From positions 1 to 64,000 of the forward strand of contig JAQXVO010000033.1 of NCBI GenBank assembly GCA_029224965.1: 64,000 nucleotides of DNA, in the 5' to 3' direction. The DNA comes from Lachnospiraceae bacterium. Lineage in GTDB: Bacteria > Bacillota > Clostridia > Lachnospirales > Lachnospiraceae. A model generated the notes under the pieces. It did no database searches. It was not told where the DNA came from and saw only the letters and a list, made by a program, of their open reading frames with translations. Shown here one piece after another: positions 17,531 to 25,453 of the stretch; the first letter of the stretch is position 1; every line of letters begins with the position of its first letter. The position numbers were made by a program, and so were the translations under genes.

Positions 17531-18835
17531 TCAGTCAGCTACTGCCTTGAAAGCATTGTCGAGATCTTCGATGATATCGTCTACATTCTCAGCACCGATG
17601 GAGAGACGAATGGTGTTCTGAGCGATACCCTGCTCCTTCAGCTCTTCCTCGTTGTCCTCGGAATGGGTGGTGGAAGCCGGATGAATAGCCAGAGACTTTA
17701 CATCTGCGACATTTGCCAGAAGGGAGAAGAGCTCGAGGTTATCGATGAACTTCTTGGCCTTCTCTGCATCACCCTTGATATTGAAGGTAAAGATAGACCC
17801 ACCTCCATTCGGATAATACTTCTTGTAAAGTTCCTGCTGATGAGGGTCATCGGATACGGACGGATGAGAAACATACTCAACCTGAGGATTCTTCTTCAGA
17901 TACTGGGCAACGGCCAGAGAGTTCTGAACCTGCTTCTCAACACGGAGAGCCAGAGTCTCAAGGCCCTGCAGGAAGAGGAAGGCGTGAACCGGAGAAAGGG
18001 TTGCGCCGGTGTCTCTTAAGAGAATGGCACGAATGTAGGTCGCAACGGTAGCCGGTGCGGTATCCTTTGCAAAGGAAATACCGTGATAGGAAGGGTTGGC
18101 CTCTGTCAGCCAAGGATACTTATCGGAAGAAGCGAAATCGAAATGTCCTCCGTCTACGATCACACCGCCGATTGCAGTACCATGGCCGCCGATGAACTTG
18201 GTAGCGGAATGAACGACGATATCTGCGCCGTATTCAATGGGACGAACCAGATAGGGAGTTGCAAAGGTATTGTCGATGACCAGGGGTACCTTATGGGCAT
18301 GGGCTGCATTTGCCAGAGCCTCAATGTCAACAACCTCGGAGTTGGGGTTGCCGAGGGTCTCAATGAAGAGGAGCTTGGTGTTGTCCCGGAATGCGGCATT
18401 GACTTCATCGAGATTGTCCGGATCAACGAATGTTGTGGAAACACCGTAATCTGTCAAGGTGTGCTTTAAGAGATTGTAGGTTCCGCCGTAGATGTTCTTA
18501 GCAGCTACGACATGATCACCGGCCTTTGCCAGAGCTTCGATTGCATAGGTTACTGCTGCTGCTCCGGATCCAACGGCCAGGGCTGCAACGCCGCCCTCAA
18601 GGGCATTGATTCTCTTTTCGAAGACATCCTCGGTCGGGTTGGTCAGACGTCCGTAGATGTTACCGGCATCTCTTAAACCGAACCGGTCTGCTGCGTGCTG
18701 GCTGTTTCGGAATACATAAGAAGAAGTGAGGTAAATCGGAACTGCTCTGGAATCGGTTGCCGGATCCGGCTGCTCCTGTCCTACATGGATTGCCTTGGTT
18801 TCAAAATGAAGATTACGCTCTTTTAAATGTGCCAT
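17531..18835 (-). CDS. metY: O-acetylhomoserine sulfhydrylase (O-acetylhomoserine aminocarboxypropyltransferase)
   Basis: PLP enzyme of the Cys/Met metabolism family, 434 aa. It makes homocysteine from O-acetylhomoserine and sulfide. The PLP lysine is in VVHSATKFIGGHGTAIGG; the phosphate-binding loop is AVGSGAAAVTYAI. The length of about 430, longer than cystathionine gamma-synthases, and the HFETKAIHVGQEQPD opening favour MetY. AAAGGAGG precedes the ATG. With cysK and two regulators nearby it forms a sulfur amino acid neighbourhood. Confidence 0.93.
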   Translation of the reverse strand: MAHLKERNLHFETKAIHVGQEQPDPATDSRAVPIYLTSSYVFRNSQHAADRFGLRDAGNIYGRLTNPTEDVFEKRINALEGGVAALAVGSGAAAVTYAIEALAKAGDHVVAAKNIYGGTYNLLKHTLTDYGVSTTFVDPDNLDEVNAAFRDNTKLLFIETLGNPNSEVVDIEALANAAHAHKVPLVIDNTFATPYLVRPIEYGADIVVHSATKFIGGHGTAIGGVIVDGGHFDFASSDKYPWLTEANPSYHGISFAKDTAPATVATYIRAILLRDTGATLSPVHAFLFLQGLETLALRVEKQVQNSLAVAQYLKKNPQVEYVSHPSVSDDPHQQELYKKYYPNGGGSIFTFNIKGDAEKAKKFIDNLELFSLLANVADVKSLAIHPASTTHSEDNEEELKEQGIAQNTIRLSIGAENVDDIIEDLDNAFKAVAD

Positions 18836-19182
18836 AGTATTTGTCCTCCTTTAATCAATGAATGCGATGAGAATCGCTTATCATCGGATCGAAATCCTTG
18901 CCGATATTTCCTCTTGCTTTTCTTATTACTTTTTCTTTTTCCTTTTCCTGTTTCTGTAGCTTTCTTTTTGAGCTCTCTGCTCTGTTATAGGTTTTGTTTA
19001 TTTGGAATTCCTTTTGTTTGGCTACAGCTATTATATTACACATCCCTATTGTTCTTGTCTAAGTCTAGAAATATATAGTTAGATATAGCTTTATTCTATA
19101 GCAAAATGTAGACCAGTTCCAATGGATCCCCTGCTCTGCGAAGCTTCATCTCGCCATCAGAGGAAGCAGCAATCATCTGTAC
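18836..19182 (-). other. metY leader and upstream region
   Basis: Minus-strand leader of metY. A purine-rich tract lies around 18900-18960, and a TATAAT at 19030-19035 may be the -10 box, without a clear -35. I looked for a SAM-type riboswitch or T-box and did not recognise one. No gene is seen. Confidence 0.4.
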
Positions 19183-19210
19183 AAAAAAGCCCTGCGGATT
19201 TCTCCGCAGG
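19183..19210 (-). terminator. Terminator beyond the hairpin repeat array
   Basis: Perfect eight-base-pair stem CCTGCGGA/TCCGCAGG, followed by GC and six T on the minus strand. It is the first terminator downstream of the Rrf2-family gene, so the repeat array would lie within that gene's 3' untranslated region. Confidence 0.9.
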
Positions 19211-19230
19211 ACTAATCAAATGATATTTTA

Positions 19231-19510
19231 CAACGATTTCAAAGGAAATTCCGAATTCCGTTGTCTTTTTTTCGGCATTTAGTCAAGTCGTACAACGATT
19301 TTGACGGAAAATGCGAATCCCGTTGCACATTTGCCTGATTTTACGGCCTTTGTACAGCGATTTCAAAGGAAATCTTAAATCCCGTTGCATGATTACCCGA
19401 TTTCCCTGATTTTATACAGCGATCTCGAAGAAAATATTATATCCCGTTGCATGATTACCGATTTCCCTGATTTTGTACAACGATTTCAAAGAAAATCTTA
19501 AATCCCGTTG
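19231..19510. repeat. Five-copy array of 33-bp hairpin repeats, 61-62 bp period
   Basis: Copies at 19231-19263, 19293-19325, 19355-19387, 19417-19449 and 19478-19510 are each exactly 33 bp, separated by 29, 29, 29 and 28 bp. Each begins CAACG or CAGCG and ends CCGTTG, and folds on itself: the outer five base pairs, then ATTT with AAAT, then a short inner stem around a small loop. The last two spacers are nearly identical to each other, unlike CRISPR spacers, and there are no cas genes. Downstream copies are more alike than the first two. Purpose unknown. Confidence 0.9.
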
Positions 19511-19566
19511 CATGCCATCTATGATTGTGGCTAACTGGGCAATTCCGCATCTTCGTGCTTCAGAAA

Positions 19567-20010
19567 TCAGATCAGCATGGCAGCCTGGCTGGCCGCATTC
19601 TCATTGTAACGATCCACCAGATCCTGAAGGGTGATATTGTCCACGACCTTATTCACCGCCTCATTGATCTTCTCAAAGACTTCAACCGTTACACAGTCCG
19701 CCTTGTGTTCACAGGTAACGCCGGAATTTCCGACACAATCCACAGGAGCCAGATCTCCCTCGGTCAGGCGGAGGATTTCTCCGACCGTATAATCCTTGGG
19801 ATCTCTCCGCAGCAGATAACCGCCCTGGGCACCTCTGACACTCTGCACCAGTCTTCCCTTATTCAGAAGAGAAATGATCTGCTCCAGATACTTCTCGGAA
19901 ATCTCCTGTCTCCTGGCAATGTCTCTGAGGCTGACCGGCTCGCCGGTATTATAAACTGCCAGATCCAGCATGATTAAGAGGGCATAACGTCCCTTGGTAG
20001 AAATTTTCAA
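19567..20010 (-). CDS. Rrf2-family regulator with three-cysteine motif (IscR/CymR-like)
   Basis: 147 aa with the Rrf2 winged-helix opening MKISTKGRYALLIMLDLAVY and recognition segment ISEKYLEQIISLLNKGRLV. Cysteines in VDCVGNSGVTCEHKADC give C-x7-C-x5-C, close to the Fe-S ligand spacing of IscR; CymR, the sulfur regulator of Bacillus, belongs to the same family. The start is a TTG codon, set by AAGGAG seven bases upstream; no ATG fits. Its position between metY and cysK makes a role in cysteine or Fe-S control likely. Confidence 0.88.
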   Translation of the reverse strand: MKISTKGRYALLIMLDLAVYNTGEPVSLRDIARRQEISEKYLEQIISLLNKGRLVQSVRGAQGGYLLRRDPKDYTVGEILRLTEGDLAPVDCVGNSGVTCEHKADCVTVEVFEKINEAVNKVVDNITLQDLVDRYNENAASQAAMLI

Positions 20011-20115
20011 CTTAAATCTCCTTCTTATTATTTCTCCCCTTACGTTGGGGTGATAAGACTGATCTATAAAACATCTCTTATCCAGGATCAGTCATTGAAA
20101 CAGTATTTCGATATG

Positions 20116-20124
20116 ATTATATCA
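20116..20124 (-). promoter_or_regulatory. Extended -10 promoter of the Rrf2-family gene
   Basis: TG-A-TATAAT on the minus strand, within an AT-rich partly symmetric stretch that includes ATATGATAT. The same TATGATAT occurs inside the cysK promoter spacer, so it may be part of an operator. Between here and the cysK terminator (20125-20319) I see no gene. Confidence 0.5.
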
Positions 20125-20319
20125 TATTATTATCGGGGGATTACTTGCAATTTGTTTCACTCATATAAATCAACAGTTTCAGAGCAAAGCGATTTGACAC
20201 GGTCTCTCCATTCAACAGCAGGTTATCCAAAAACTGATTTGTCCGCCCTCGGAAATATAAACCGCAGCCCAGGAACCTCCAATCAGGAAACTGACAAGCT
20301 GCCTCAGAGCAGCTGAATC

Positions 20320-20350
20320 AAAAAAACGGGTGAGGACAGGCCCCACCCGT
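20320..20350 (-). terminator. Terminator of cysK
   Basis: Stem ACGGGTG/CACCCGT followed by seven T on the minus strand, 35 bp after the cysK stop. Confidence 0.9.
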
Positions 20351-20384
20351 AAATATCAGAAAAGCAGTCTGTCCGAATGGCGGA

Positions 20385-21323
20385 TTACTCACTGAAAAGT
20401 GCAGTTGAATAATAACGGTCTCCGGAATCCGGAAGCAGAGCAACAATCTTCTTGCCCTTGTTCTCCGGACGCTGAGCCAGAATGACAGCAGCCTTCAAGG
20501 CAGCACCGGAAGAAATGCCGACCAGAGCACCCTCGGACTGGCCGAAACGACGACCCTCTTCGAAGGCATCCTCATTCTCGATCGTGATGACTTCATCGTA
20601 GATCTTGGTATCCAGAACCTTGGGTACGAAACCGGCGCCGATACCCTGAATCTTATGAGCACCAGCCTTGCCCTGAGACAGAACCGGGCTTCCGGCAGGC
20701 TCAACAGCTACAACCTTGACGTTAGGATTCTGCTCCTTCAGATACTTACCGGTTCCGGTAAGAGTTCCGCCAGTACCGACACCGGCGATAAAAATATCGA
20801 CCTTCCCTTCGGTCTGCTCCCAGACTTCAGGTCCAGTGGTCTTGTAATGAGCTTCAGAGTTTGCAGGGTTATCAAACTGCTCCAGAATAATGGAACCCGG
20901 AGTATTGGCCTTGATTTCCTCAGCCTTTGCAATGGCGCCCTTCATACCCTTGGCACCCTCGGTCAGAACCAGTTCTGCACCGTAAGCCTTTAAGATCTTC
21001 CGACGCTCAACGCTCATGGTATCCGGCAGGGTCAGGATTGCCTTGTAGCCCTTGGCTACGGCAACAGCTGCGATACCGATACCGGTATTTCCGGAGGTCG
21101 GCTCGATGATGGTTGCGCCGGGCTTTAAAATGCCCTTCTTCTCTGCATCCTCGATCATGTTCAGAGCGATACGATCCTTAACTGATCCAGCCGGGTTGAA
21201 GTATTCCAGCTTTACTTCAATATCAGCTCCCTCAACGCCAGCATTCTTCGCATAGCGGGAAGCCTTTAAGAGAGGAGTGTTTCCGATGAGTTCCAGTGTG
21301 CTGTTAACTGCTTTTCTTGCCAT
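20385..21323 (-). CDS. cysK: Cysteine synthase (O-acetylserine sulfhydrylase)
   Basis: PLP enzyme that makes cysteine from O-acetylserine and sulfide, 312 aa, full length. The PLP lysine lies in PAGSVKDRIALNMI (near residue 49). The substrate loop is EPTSGNTGIGIA, and the PLP phosphate loop is GVGTGGTLTGTGKYL. AAGGAGAAAGTT precedes the ATG. A strong promoter lies about 140 bp upstream and a terminator directly follows, so it is a single-gene unit. Confidence 0.96.
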   Translation of the reverse strand: MARKAVNSTLELIGNTPLLKASRYAKNAGVEGADIEVKLEYFNPAGSVKDRIALNMIEDAEKKGILKPGATIIEPTSGNTGIGIAAVAVAKGYKAILTLPDTMSVERRKILKAYGAELVLTEGAKGMKGAIAKAEEIKANTPGSIILEQFDNPANSEAHYKTTGPEVWEQTEGKVDIFIAGVGTGGTLTGTGKYLKEQNPNVKVVAVEPAGSPVLSQGKAGAHKIQGIGAGFVPKVLDTKIYDEVITIENEDAFEEGRRFGQSEGALVGISSGAALKAAVILAQRPENKGKKIVALLPDSGDRYYSTALFSE

Positions 21324-21459
21324 AACTTTCTCCTTTTCCTTGCCATTCTTCCAATGGTATCTTTTCCTGTGTCATGAATACGTTTCTTGTAAGGGGGAAT
21401 GCAGCTATATCATTTCCTATATTTTCTGTAGGATTTATATGATTAACTGCTATGCTGGT

Positions 21460-21488
21460 AATATATCACCCATATCATAGTATGTCAA
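21460..21488 (-). promoter_or_regulatory. Strong sigma-A promoter of cysK
   Basis: TTGACA and TATATT separated by 17 bases on the minus strand. The spacer contains TATGATAT, shared with the Rrf2-gene promoter. Confidence 0.75.
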
Positions 21489-21643
21489 TAGGTTTTTAGT
21501 TATTTATTTACTAAGTTTTAATGAATATATCATTTTACCCCAAGCTGCTGTAAATTCTAATGTTTCCGGATTTCATATTCCATTGGGATATAATCAGCTG
21601 ATTACTGATAATTGTAAAAAAAATGAATTTTATCAGAAAATAC

Positions 21644-21671
21644 TTGATTTATTTTATTCGTTTTGTATAAA
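21644..21671 (+). promoter_or_regulatory. Promoter of the micro-ORF/membrane protein pair
   Basis: TTGATT and TATAAA with a 16-base spacer, about 40 bp before a strong ribosome site. The intervening region from cysK (21489-21643) is AT-rich and otherwise empty, apart from an imperfect inverted repeat with CTGATA and TATCAG arms. Confidence 0.5.
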
Positions 21672-21711
21672 TAGACATTGGAGGTAATAATTTTATAAAG
21701 GAGGATATTTT

Positions 21712-21774
21712 ATGAAAAGAGGGAAAAGATTTTCTTCAAAGACCTGGACAATGGAAGTAAGTAATAATCTTTGA
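21712..21774 (+). CDS. Micro-ORF encoding a 20-residue basic peptide
   Basis: An excellent ribosome site (AAAGGAGG, seven bases from the ATG) precedes a 20-codon frame, MKRGKRFSSKTWTMEVSNNL. Its stop overlaps the start region of the next gene's ribosome site. It could be a leader peptide, a small secreted or signalling peptide, or the remnant of a longer gene. The strong translation signal is the main support. Confidence 0.45.
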   Translation: MKRGKRFSSKTWTMEVSNNL

Positions 21775-21788
21775 TTAGGGGGACGGAT

Positions 21789-22142
21789 ATGAGTAAAACA
21801 CTTTCTATTGTGTATGGTATACTGCTTTCAATCATTGCTTTCCTTTATGATATTGGATTATATTTTGCAGACAGAGAAGCAAATCGGACATATATCACTG
21901 TGCCCTCTCTGCTATATCATACAATCGTCTTTGCGGCAGTTGTGTTTCTCTTTACATTTATAATGCTTCGGGTAATTAAATTTTCCTCCGGCTATTTTGC
22001 AGCATTGATTAGCGCGATTCTATGTCTGATTATTTCAACCAGGATTTTCATGAACTGCTCCCTTCCTTCTCTTTGCCTGATTGGAATGTCTGTCGCTTTT
22101 CTGATTTTCGGCAGGAAATCCAGGGAATCGTCGGAGTTCTAA
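21789..22142 (+). CDS. Small polytopic membrane protein (117 aa), unknown function
   Basis: The start MSKTLSIVYG is set by AGGGGGAC just upstream. About four hydrophobic segments are visible: LSIVYGILLSIIAFLYDIGLY, LLYHTIVFAAVVFLFTFIML, YFAALISAILCLIIS, and SLCLIGMSVAFLIF, ending in a short basic tail (GRKSRESSEF). It lies 14 bp after the 20-residue micro-ORF and is probably co-transcribed. No family recognised. Confidence 0.65.
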   Translation: MSKTLSIVYGILLSIIAFLYDIGLYFADREANRTYITVPSLLYHTIVFAAVVFLFTFIMLRVIKFSSGYFAALISAILCLIISTRIFMNCSLPSLCLIGMSVAFLIFGRKSRESSEF

Positions 22143-22453
22143 CATGATTGAGACGAAATATCCCTGTCTGGATCAACAGGCTCGATATTGATCAACCGTT
22201 GACTGACCATTGTTTCATATCCATTTTACGGTTTGCTCTTTTCTCTACTGTAGATTCCATCCTTCTCATAGTACCGTCGGATGCTGTCATTGTCTTCCCG
22301 CACATTGCGCTCCAAGTAACAGCACCGATATCAGTAAGTCAACCTGCCTCAGCCAATCTTTCCTACTATGGCTGCAGTTTCTCATGAACAGAAGAAATAC
22401 ACACACTCTTATGCCAAGCAGAATCAGGCAAAAGCCATTTCCCCCATAGTTTC
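22143..22453. other. Intergenic region without recognised gene
   Basis: 311 bp between the membrane protein and the LysR gene. Short open stretches occur on both strands but none has a ribosome site or recognisable similarity. A minus-strand stretch reading REDNDSIRRYYEKDGIYSRE could be a fragment of a lost gene. No terminator is clear. Confidence 0.4.
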
Positions 22454-23365
22454 TTACCCAATCACCTGATCCTTGAACCGGGCCAGATGGTCGATGTAAT
22501 GCAGGGCGATTTCTGAAAGCTTGGCCTGCTTCTTGGTCAGATAACCGATATGCATGACTTCATCGGAATCCAGCGGAACCGCACAGTACTCTTCGCCGTT
22601 CAGATCCTCGCTGATGATGCCTGAGCAAAGCGTATAACCATTGAGTCCGACCATGAGATTTAAAAAGGTAGCCCGATCATTTCCTTTGATGATCCTCTTA
22701 TAATTGTAGGTACTTAAGACTTCCTCGGAGAAGTAGAAGGAATTGTAGGCTCCCTGGTTAAAGGAAAGCATAGGATAAGGATCCAGCTCTTCCAGAGTTA
22801 CTTTGGACTTATTTGCCAGTGGGTGTCCCTTCCACATGTAGGCGAAGATATGGCAGTCAAAGAGGGGGTGAAATTCCAGCCCCTGTTCTCCGAAAATTCT
22901 CTGCAGAATCTTCTCATTGAAGCTACTGAGATAGAGAACGCCGATTTCACTTCGAAACTGCGCCACATCATTAATGACTTCGCTGGTTCGGTCTTCATTT
23001 ACCGCAAACTCAAATTCATCAAGACCAAACTCCTTGACCGTGTCAACAAAAGCACGGACAGCAAAGGAATAATGCTGCATGGAAACGGAAAAACGCGCCT
23101 TGATTTTGTCCTTGGAGATATAGCGGGACTCAATCAATTCGTACTGTTCAACGACCTGGCGGGCATAACCGATGAATTCCTGACCCTTGGGCGTCAAAAC
23201 AATGCCTCGGTTGGTCCGAAAGAAGATGGTCAGCCCTAGTTCTTCCTCCAGTTCCCGAATGGCGGACGAAAGCGACGGCTGTGACACAAAAAGTGTCTTT
23301 GCCGCCGCATTCATCGAACCGGTATCCGCAACTTTTATTACATAACGAAGCTGGGTCAGTGTCAT
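22454..23365 (-). CDS. LysR-family transcriptional regulator
   Basis: 303 aa. The N-terminal winged helix-turn-helix is MTLTQLRYVIKVADTGSMNAAAKTLFVSQPSLSSAIRELEEE in overall pattern (residues 1-42), followed by a linker helix and a two-lobed sensing domain to the C-terminus (HIGYLTKKQAKLSEIALHYI). Similar proteins sit near cysteine genes in Clostridia, and cysK is about 1.1 kb away, so a sulfur-related target is plausible but not shown. Confidence 0.88.
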   Translation of the reverse strand: MTLTQLRYVIKVADTGSMNAAAKTLFVSQPSLSSAIRELEEELGLTIFFRTNRGIVLTPKGQEFIGYARQVVEQYELIESRYISKDKIKARFSVSMQHYSFAVRAFVDTVKEFGLDEFEFAVNEDRTSEVINDVAQFRSEIGVLYLSSFNEKILQRIFGEQGLEFHPLFDCHIFAYMWKGHPLANKSKVTLEELDPYPMLSFNQGAYNSFYFSEEVLSTYNYKRIIKGNDRATFLNLMVGLNGYTLCSGIISEDLNGEEYCAVPLDSDEVMHIGYLTKKQAKLSEIALHYIDHLARFKDQVIG

Positions 23366-23499
23366 ATCCTACCTCCAGAAAGTGTTTTTCCAATCCAAAC
23401 AAGCTATTTTCCTTAAGTATAACTTATTTTCTGCAGCCCCGTAAAAAAATATCCGCCTCTCGAATCCGCCGGAGGCCTTACATCAGTTTTGCCCTGACA

Positions 23500-23538
23500 T
23501 CAAAAACACGCCGGAAGGCTTTTGTCCTTCCAACGTGT
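23500..23538 (-). terminator. Terminator of the trehalose operon
   Basis: Stem ACACGTTGGAAGG/CCTTCCGGCGTGT followed by TTTTT on the minus strand, about 60 bp past the treC stop. Confidence 0.9.
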
Positions 23539-23597
23539 TTCGAAATTGCCGTATGCTCTGCAGATGCCGTTCGAAAAAGAAAGAGAAATGAAGCAGT

Positions 23598-25304
23598 TTA
23601 CTTCAGAAAAAGTGCATAAACTTCATAAGGCCGAAGGGTAATTTTCCTGTCCCCTACAGCCGAAAGATCCGAACATCCGTAGTTATTGACCAGGACCTGA
23701 CAGGTTCCGCCTGCCTTGGAAGTCATCAGATCCGCATCCTTTCCTCTCGGAATCTCTGCATGAATATCTTCTCCGGTCAGGTTGCAGAAGACGAGAAGTG
23801 ACTGCTTCCTTTTATCATCCGAATCAAAATAACGCTCATAGGCCAACACCCGGTCATCCTCCGGATCAAAGAAACGGATCAGGCCCTCCGAAATCAGAGG
23901 ATAAGCCTTTCTGATGAGAACCAGATAATGATAGAAACTGTAGATCGAATCCGGATCCTTGACCTCGGCCCTGGCATTGGCCTCCGGCTTCACCGACGGA
24001 ATCTGAAGCCAGGGCGAAGCCGTGCTGCCCTCCGGCATAAAGCCGGCATGCTCTCCATCGGTCCACTGCATGGGCGTTCTGCCATTATCCCGGGACCGCT
24101 CCTCAATGATATGGATCGCCTCATCCTCTGACTTCCCCTGATCCAGGAGAATCTGGTAGTAATTTGTCGACTCCACATCCCGGTAATCCTCAATGCGGTC
24201 AAAATGCGCATTGGTCATGCCCAGCTCCTCACCCTGATAAATATAGGGCGTGCCCCGCATGAGGTGAATGGCCGCACCAAGCATCTTCGCAGATTCCTTC
24301 CAGTACTTCCCCTCATCGCCGAGACGGGAGACAATCCGGGGCTGGTCGTGATTTTCCCAGAAGACCGCATTCCAGCCGTTTCCGGCCTGCATGCCCTCCT
24401 GCCAGGTCTGGAAAAGCTCCTTCAGACGGTGGAAATCCGGCTTCATGAGCTCCCACTTGTTACCGTTCTTATAGTCGATCTTCAGATGATGGAAGCTGAA
24501 GGTCATGGACAGTTCCTCATCCCTGGGATTAGAATAGCGGATGCAGTTCTCCAGAGTCGTCGAAGACATTTCGCCGACGGTAATCATGTCTGCGATCCCG
24601 GTATCATGAACCAGCTCATGGAGAAATTCATGGACATGGCGGCCATCGGTGTAGAATCTCCGGCCGTCTCCCTGATCATCATTTTCGAAGGTTTCCGGCT
24701 TGGAGATCAGATTGACCACGTCGAAGCGAAAGCCCTTGACCCCCTTCTTCTTCCAGAAACGGATGACATTCTTCAGCTCCTCACGGACTTCCGGATTCTC
24801 CCAGTTCAGATCAGCCTGGGTCACATCAAAGAGATGGAGATACCATTTCTTCAGATGCGGTACATATTCCCAGGCATTGCCGCCGAACTTGGACTCCCAG
24901 TTGGTCGGAGGCGTATCGGGGTCTCCGTCACGGAAAATATAATAGTTCATATATTTTTCGTCGCCCTGCAGCGCCTTCTGAAACCATTCATGAGCGGTGG
25001 AGGTATGATTGAAAACCATATCCAGCATGATGCCGATGCCACGTTTGTCCGCTTCCCGGATCAGCTCCTCTGCATCCTCCATAGTGCCGAACATGGGCTC
25101 GATGGAATAATAATCAGCCACATCGTAGCCGTTGTCCCTCTGAGGGGACTTGAAGAAGGGCGTGCTCCAGATATAGTCAATGCCCAGGCCCTTCAGATAA
25201 TCAAGCTTCGATGTGATTCCCTTCAGATCTCCGATGCCGTCGCCATTGCTGTCGCAGAAGCTCTTGGGATAGATCTGATAGACTGTCTTATCATGAAAAT
25301 TCAT
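23598..25304 (-). CDS. treC: Trehalose-6-phosphate hydrolase
   Basis: GH13 alpha-glucosidase, 568 aa, which splits trehalose-6-phosphate into glucose and glucose-6-phosphate in the cytosol. The catalytic nucleophile Asp is in GFRFDVVN, the acid/base Glu in TVGEMSS, and the third Asp in WENHDQPR. The opening FHDKTVYQIYPKSFCDSNGDG and overall length are those of TreC and the related oligo-1,6-glucosidases; the adjacent trehalose-type PTS and regulator favour TreC. GGAGG precedes the ATG. Confidence 0.92.
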   Translation of the reverse strand: MNFHDKTVYQIYPKSFCDSNGDGIGDLKGITSKLDYLKGLGIDYIWSTPFFKSPQRDNGYDVADYYSIEPMFGTMEDAEELIREADKRGIGIMLDMVFNHTSTAHEWFQKALQGDEKYMNYYIFRDGDPDTPPTNWESKFGGNAWEYVPHLKKWYLHLFDVTQADLNWENPEVREELKNVIRFWKKKGVKGFRFDVVNLISKPETFENDDQGDGRRFYTDGRHVHEFLHELVHDTGIADMITVGEMSSTTLENCIRYSNPRDEELSMTFSFHHLKIDYKNGNKWELMKPDFHRLKELFQTWQEGMQAGNGWNAVFWENHDQPRIVSRLGDEGKYWKESAKMLGAAIHLMRGTPYIYQGEELGMTNAHFDRIEDYRDVESTNYYQILLDQGKSEDEAIHIIEERSRDNGRTPMQWTDGEHAGFMPEGSTASPWLQIPSVKPEANARAEVKDPDSIYSFYHYLVLIRKAYPLISEGLIRFFDPEDDRVLAYERYFDSDDKRKQSLLVFCNLTGEDIHAEIPRGKDADLMTSKAGGTCQVLVNNYGCSDLSAVGDRKITLRPYEVYALFLK

Positions 25305-25402
25305 CCATTACCTCCGGAATTCAACTGCCGATCTGCTCATTTCAGAGCAGCCTCGGAAAGTTCATTTCTTTCCAATCAAACTCGAAAACACCTAATCGAA
25401 AA

Positions 25403-25440
25403 CAGGTCCGGCAGAACGTTATTTGCCCCGCCAGACCCGC
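25403..25440 (-). terminator. Weak intercistronic hairpin between treP and treC
   Basis: Arms GGTCTGGC and GCCGGACC around a long loop, then TGTTTTCG. It may reduce read-through or protect the upstream message end. Confidence 0.35.
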
Positions 25441-25453
25441 TGAAATTCTTACC

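Noticed and set aside
18836-19182. SAM riboswitch upstream of metY
   Set aside because: The conserved core motifs are absent; the leader is mainly a purine-rich tract.
19231-19510. CRISPR array
   Set aside because: Spacing looks right, but the last two spacers are almost the same, repeats diverge, spacers are short, and no cas genes are present.
19231-19520. Short minus-strand reading frames beginning MQRD in the repeat array
   Set aside because: They recur only because the repeat recurs, have no ribosome sites, and end at different places.
22148-22387. 79-codon plus-strand frame before the LysR gene
   Set aside because: No ribosome site, and no similarity recognised in the product.
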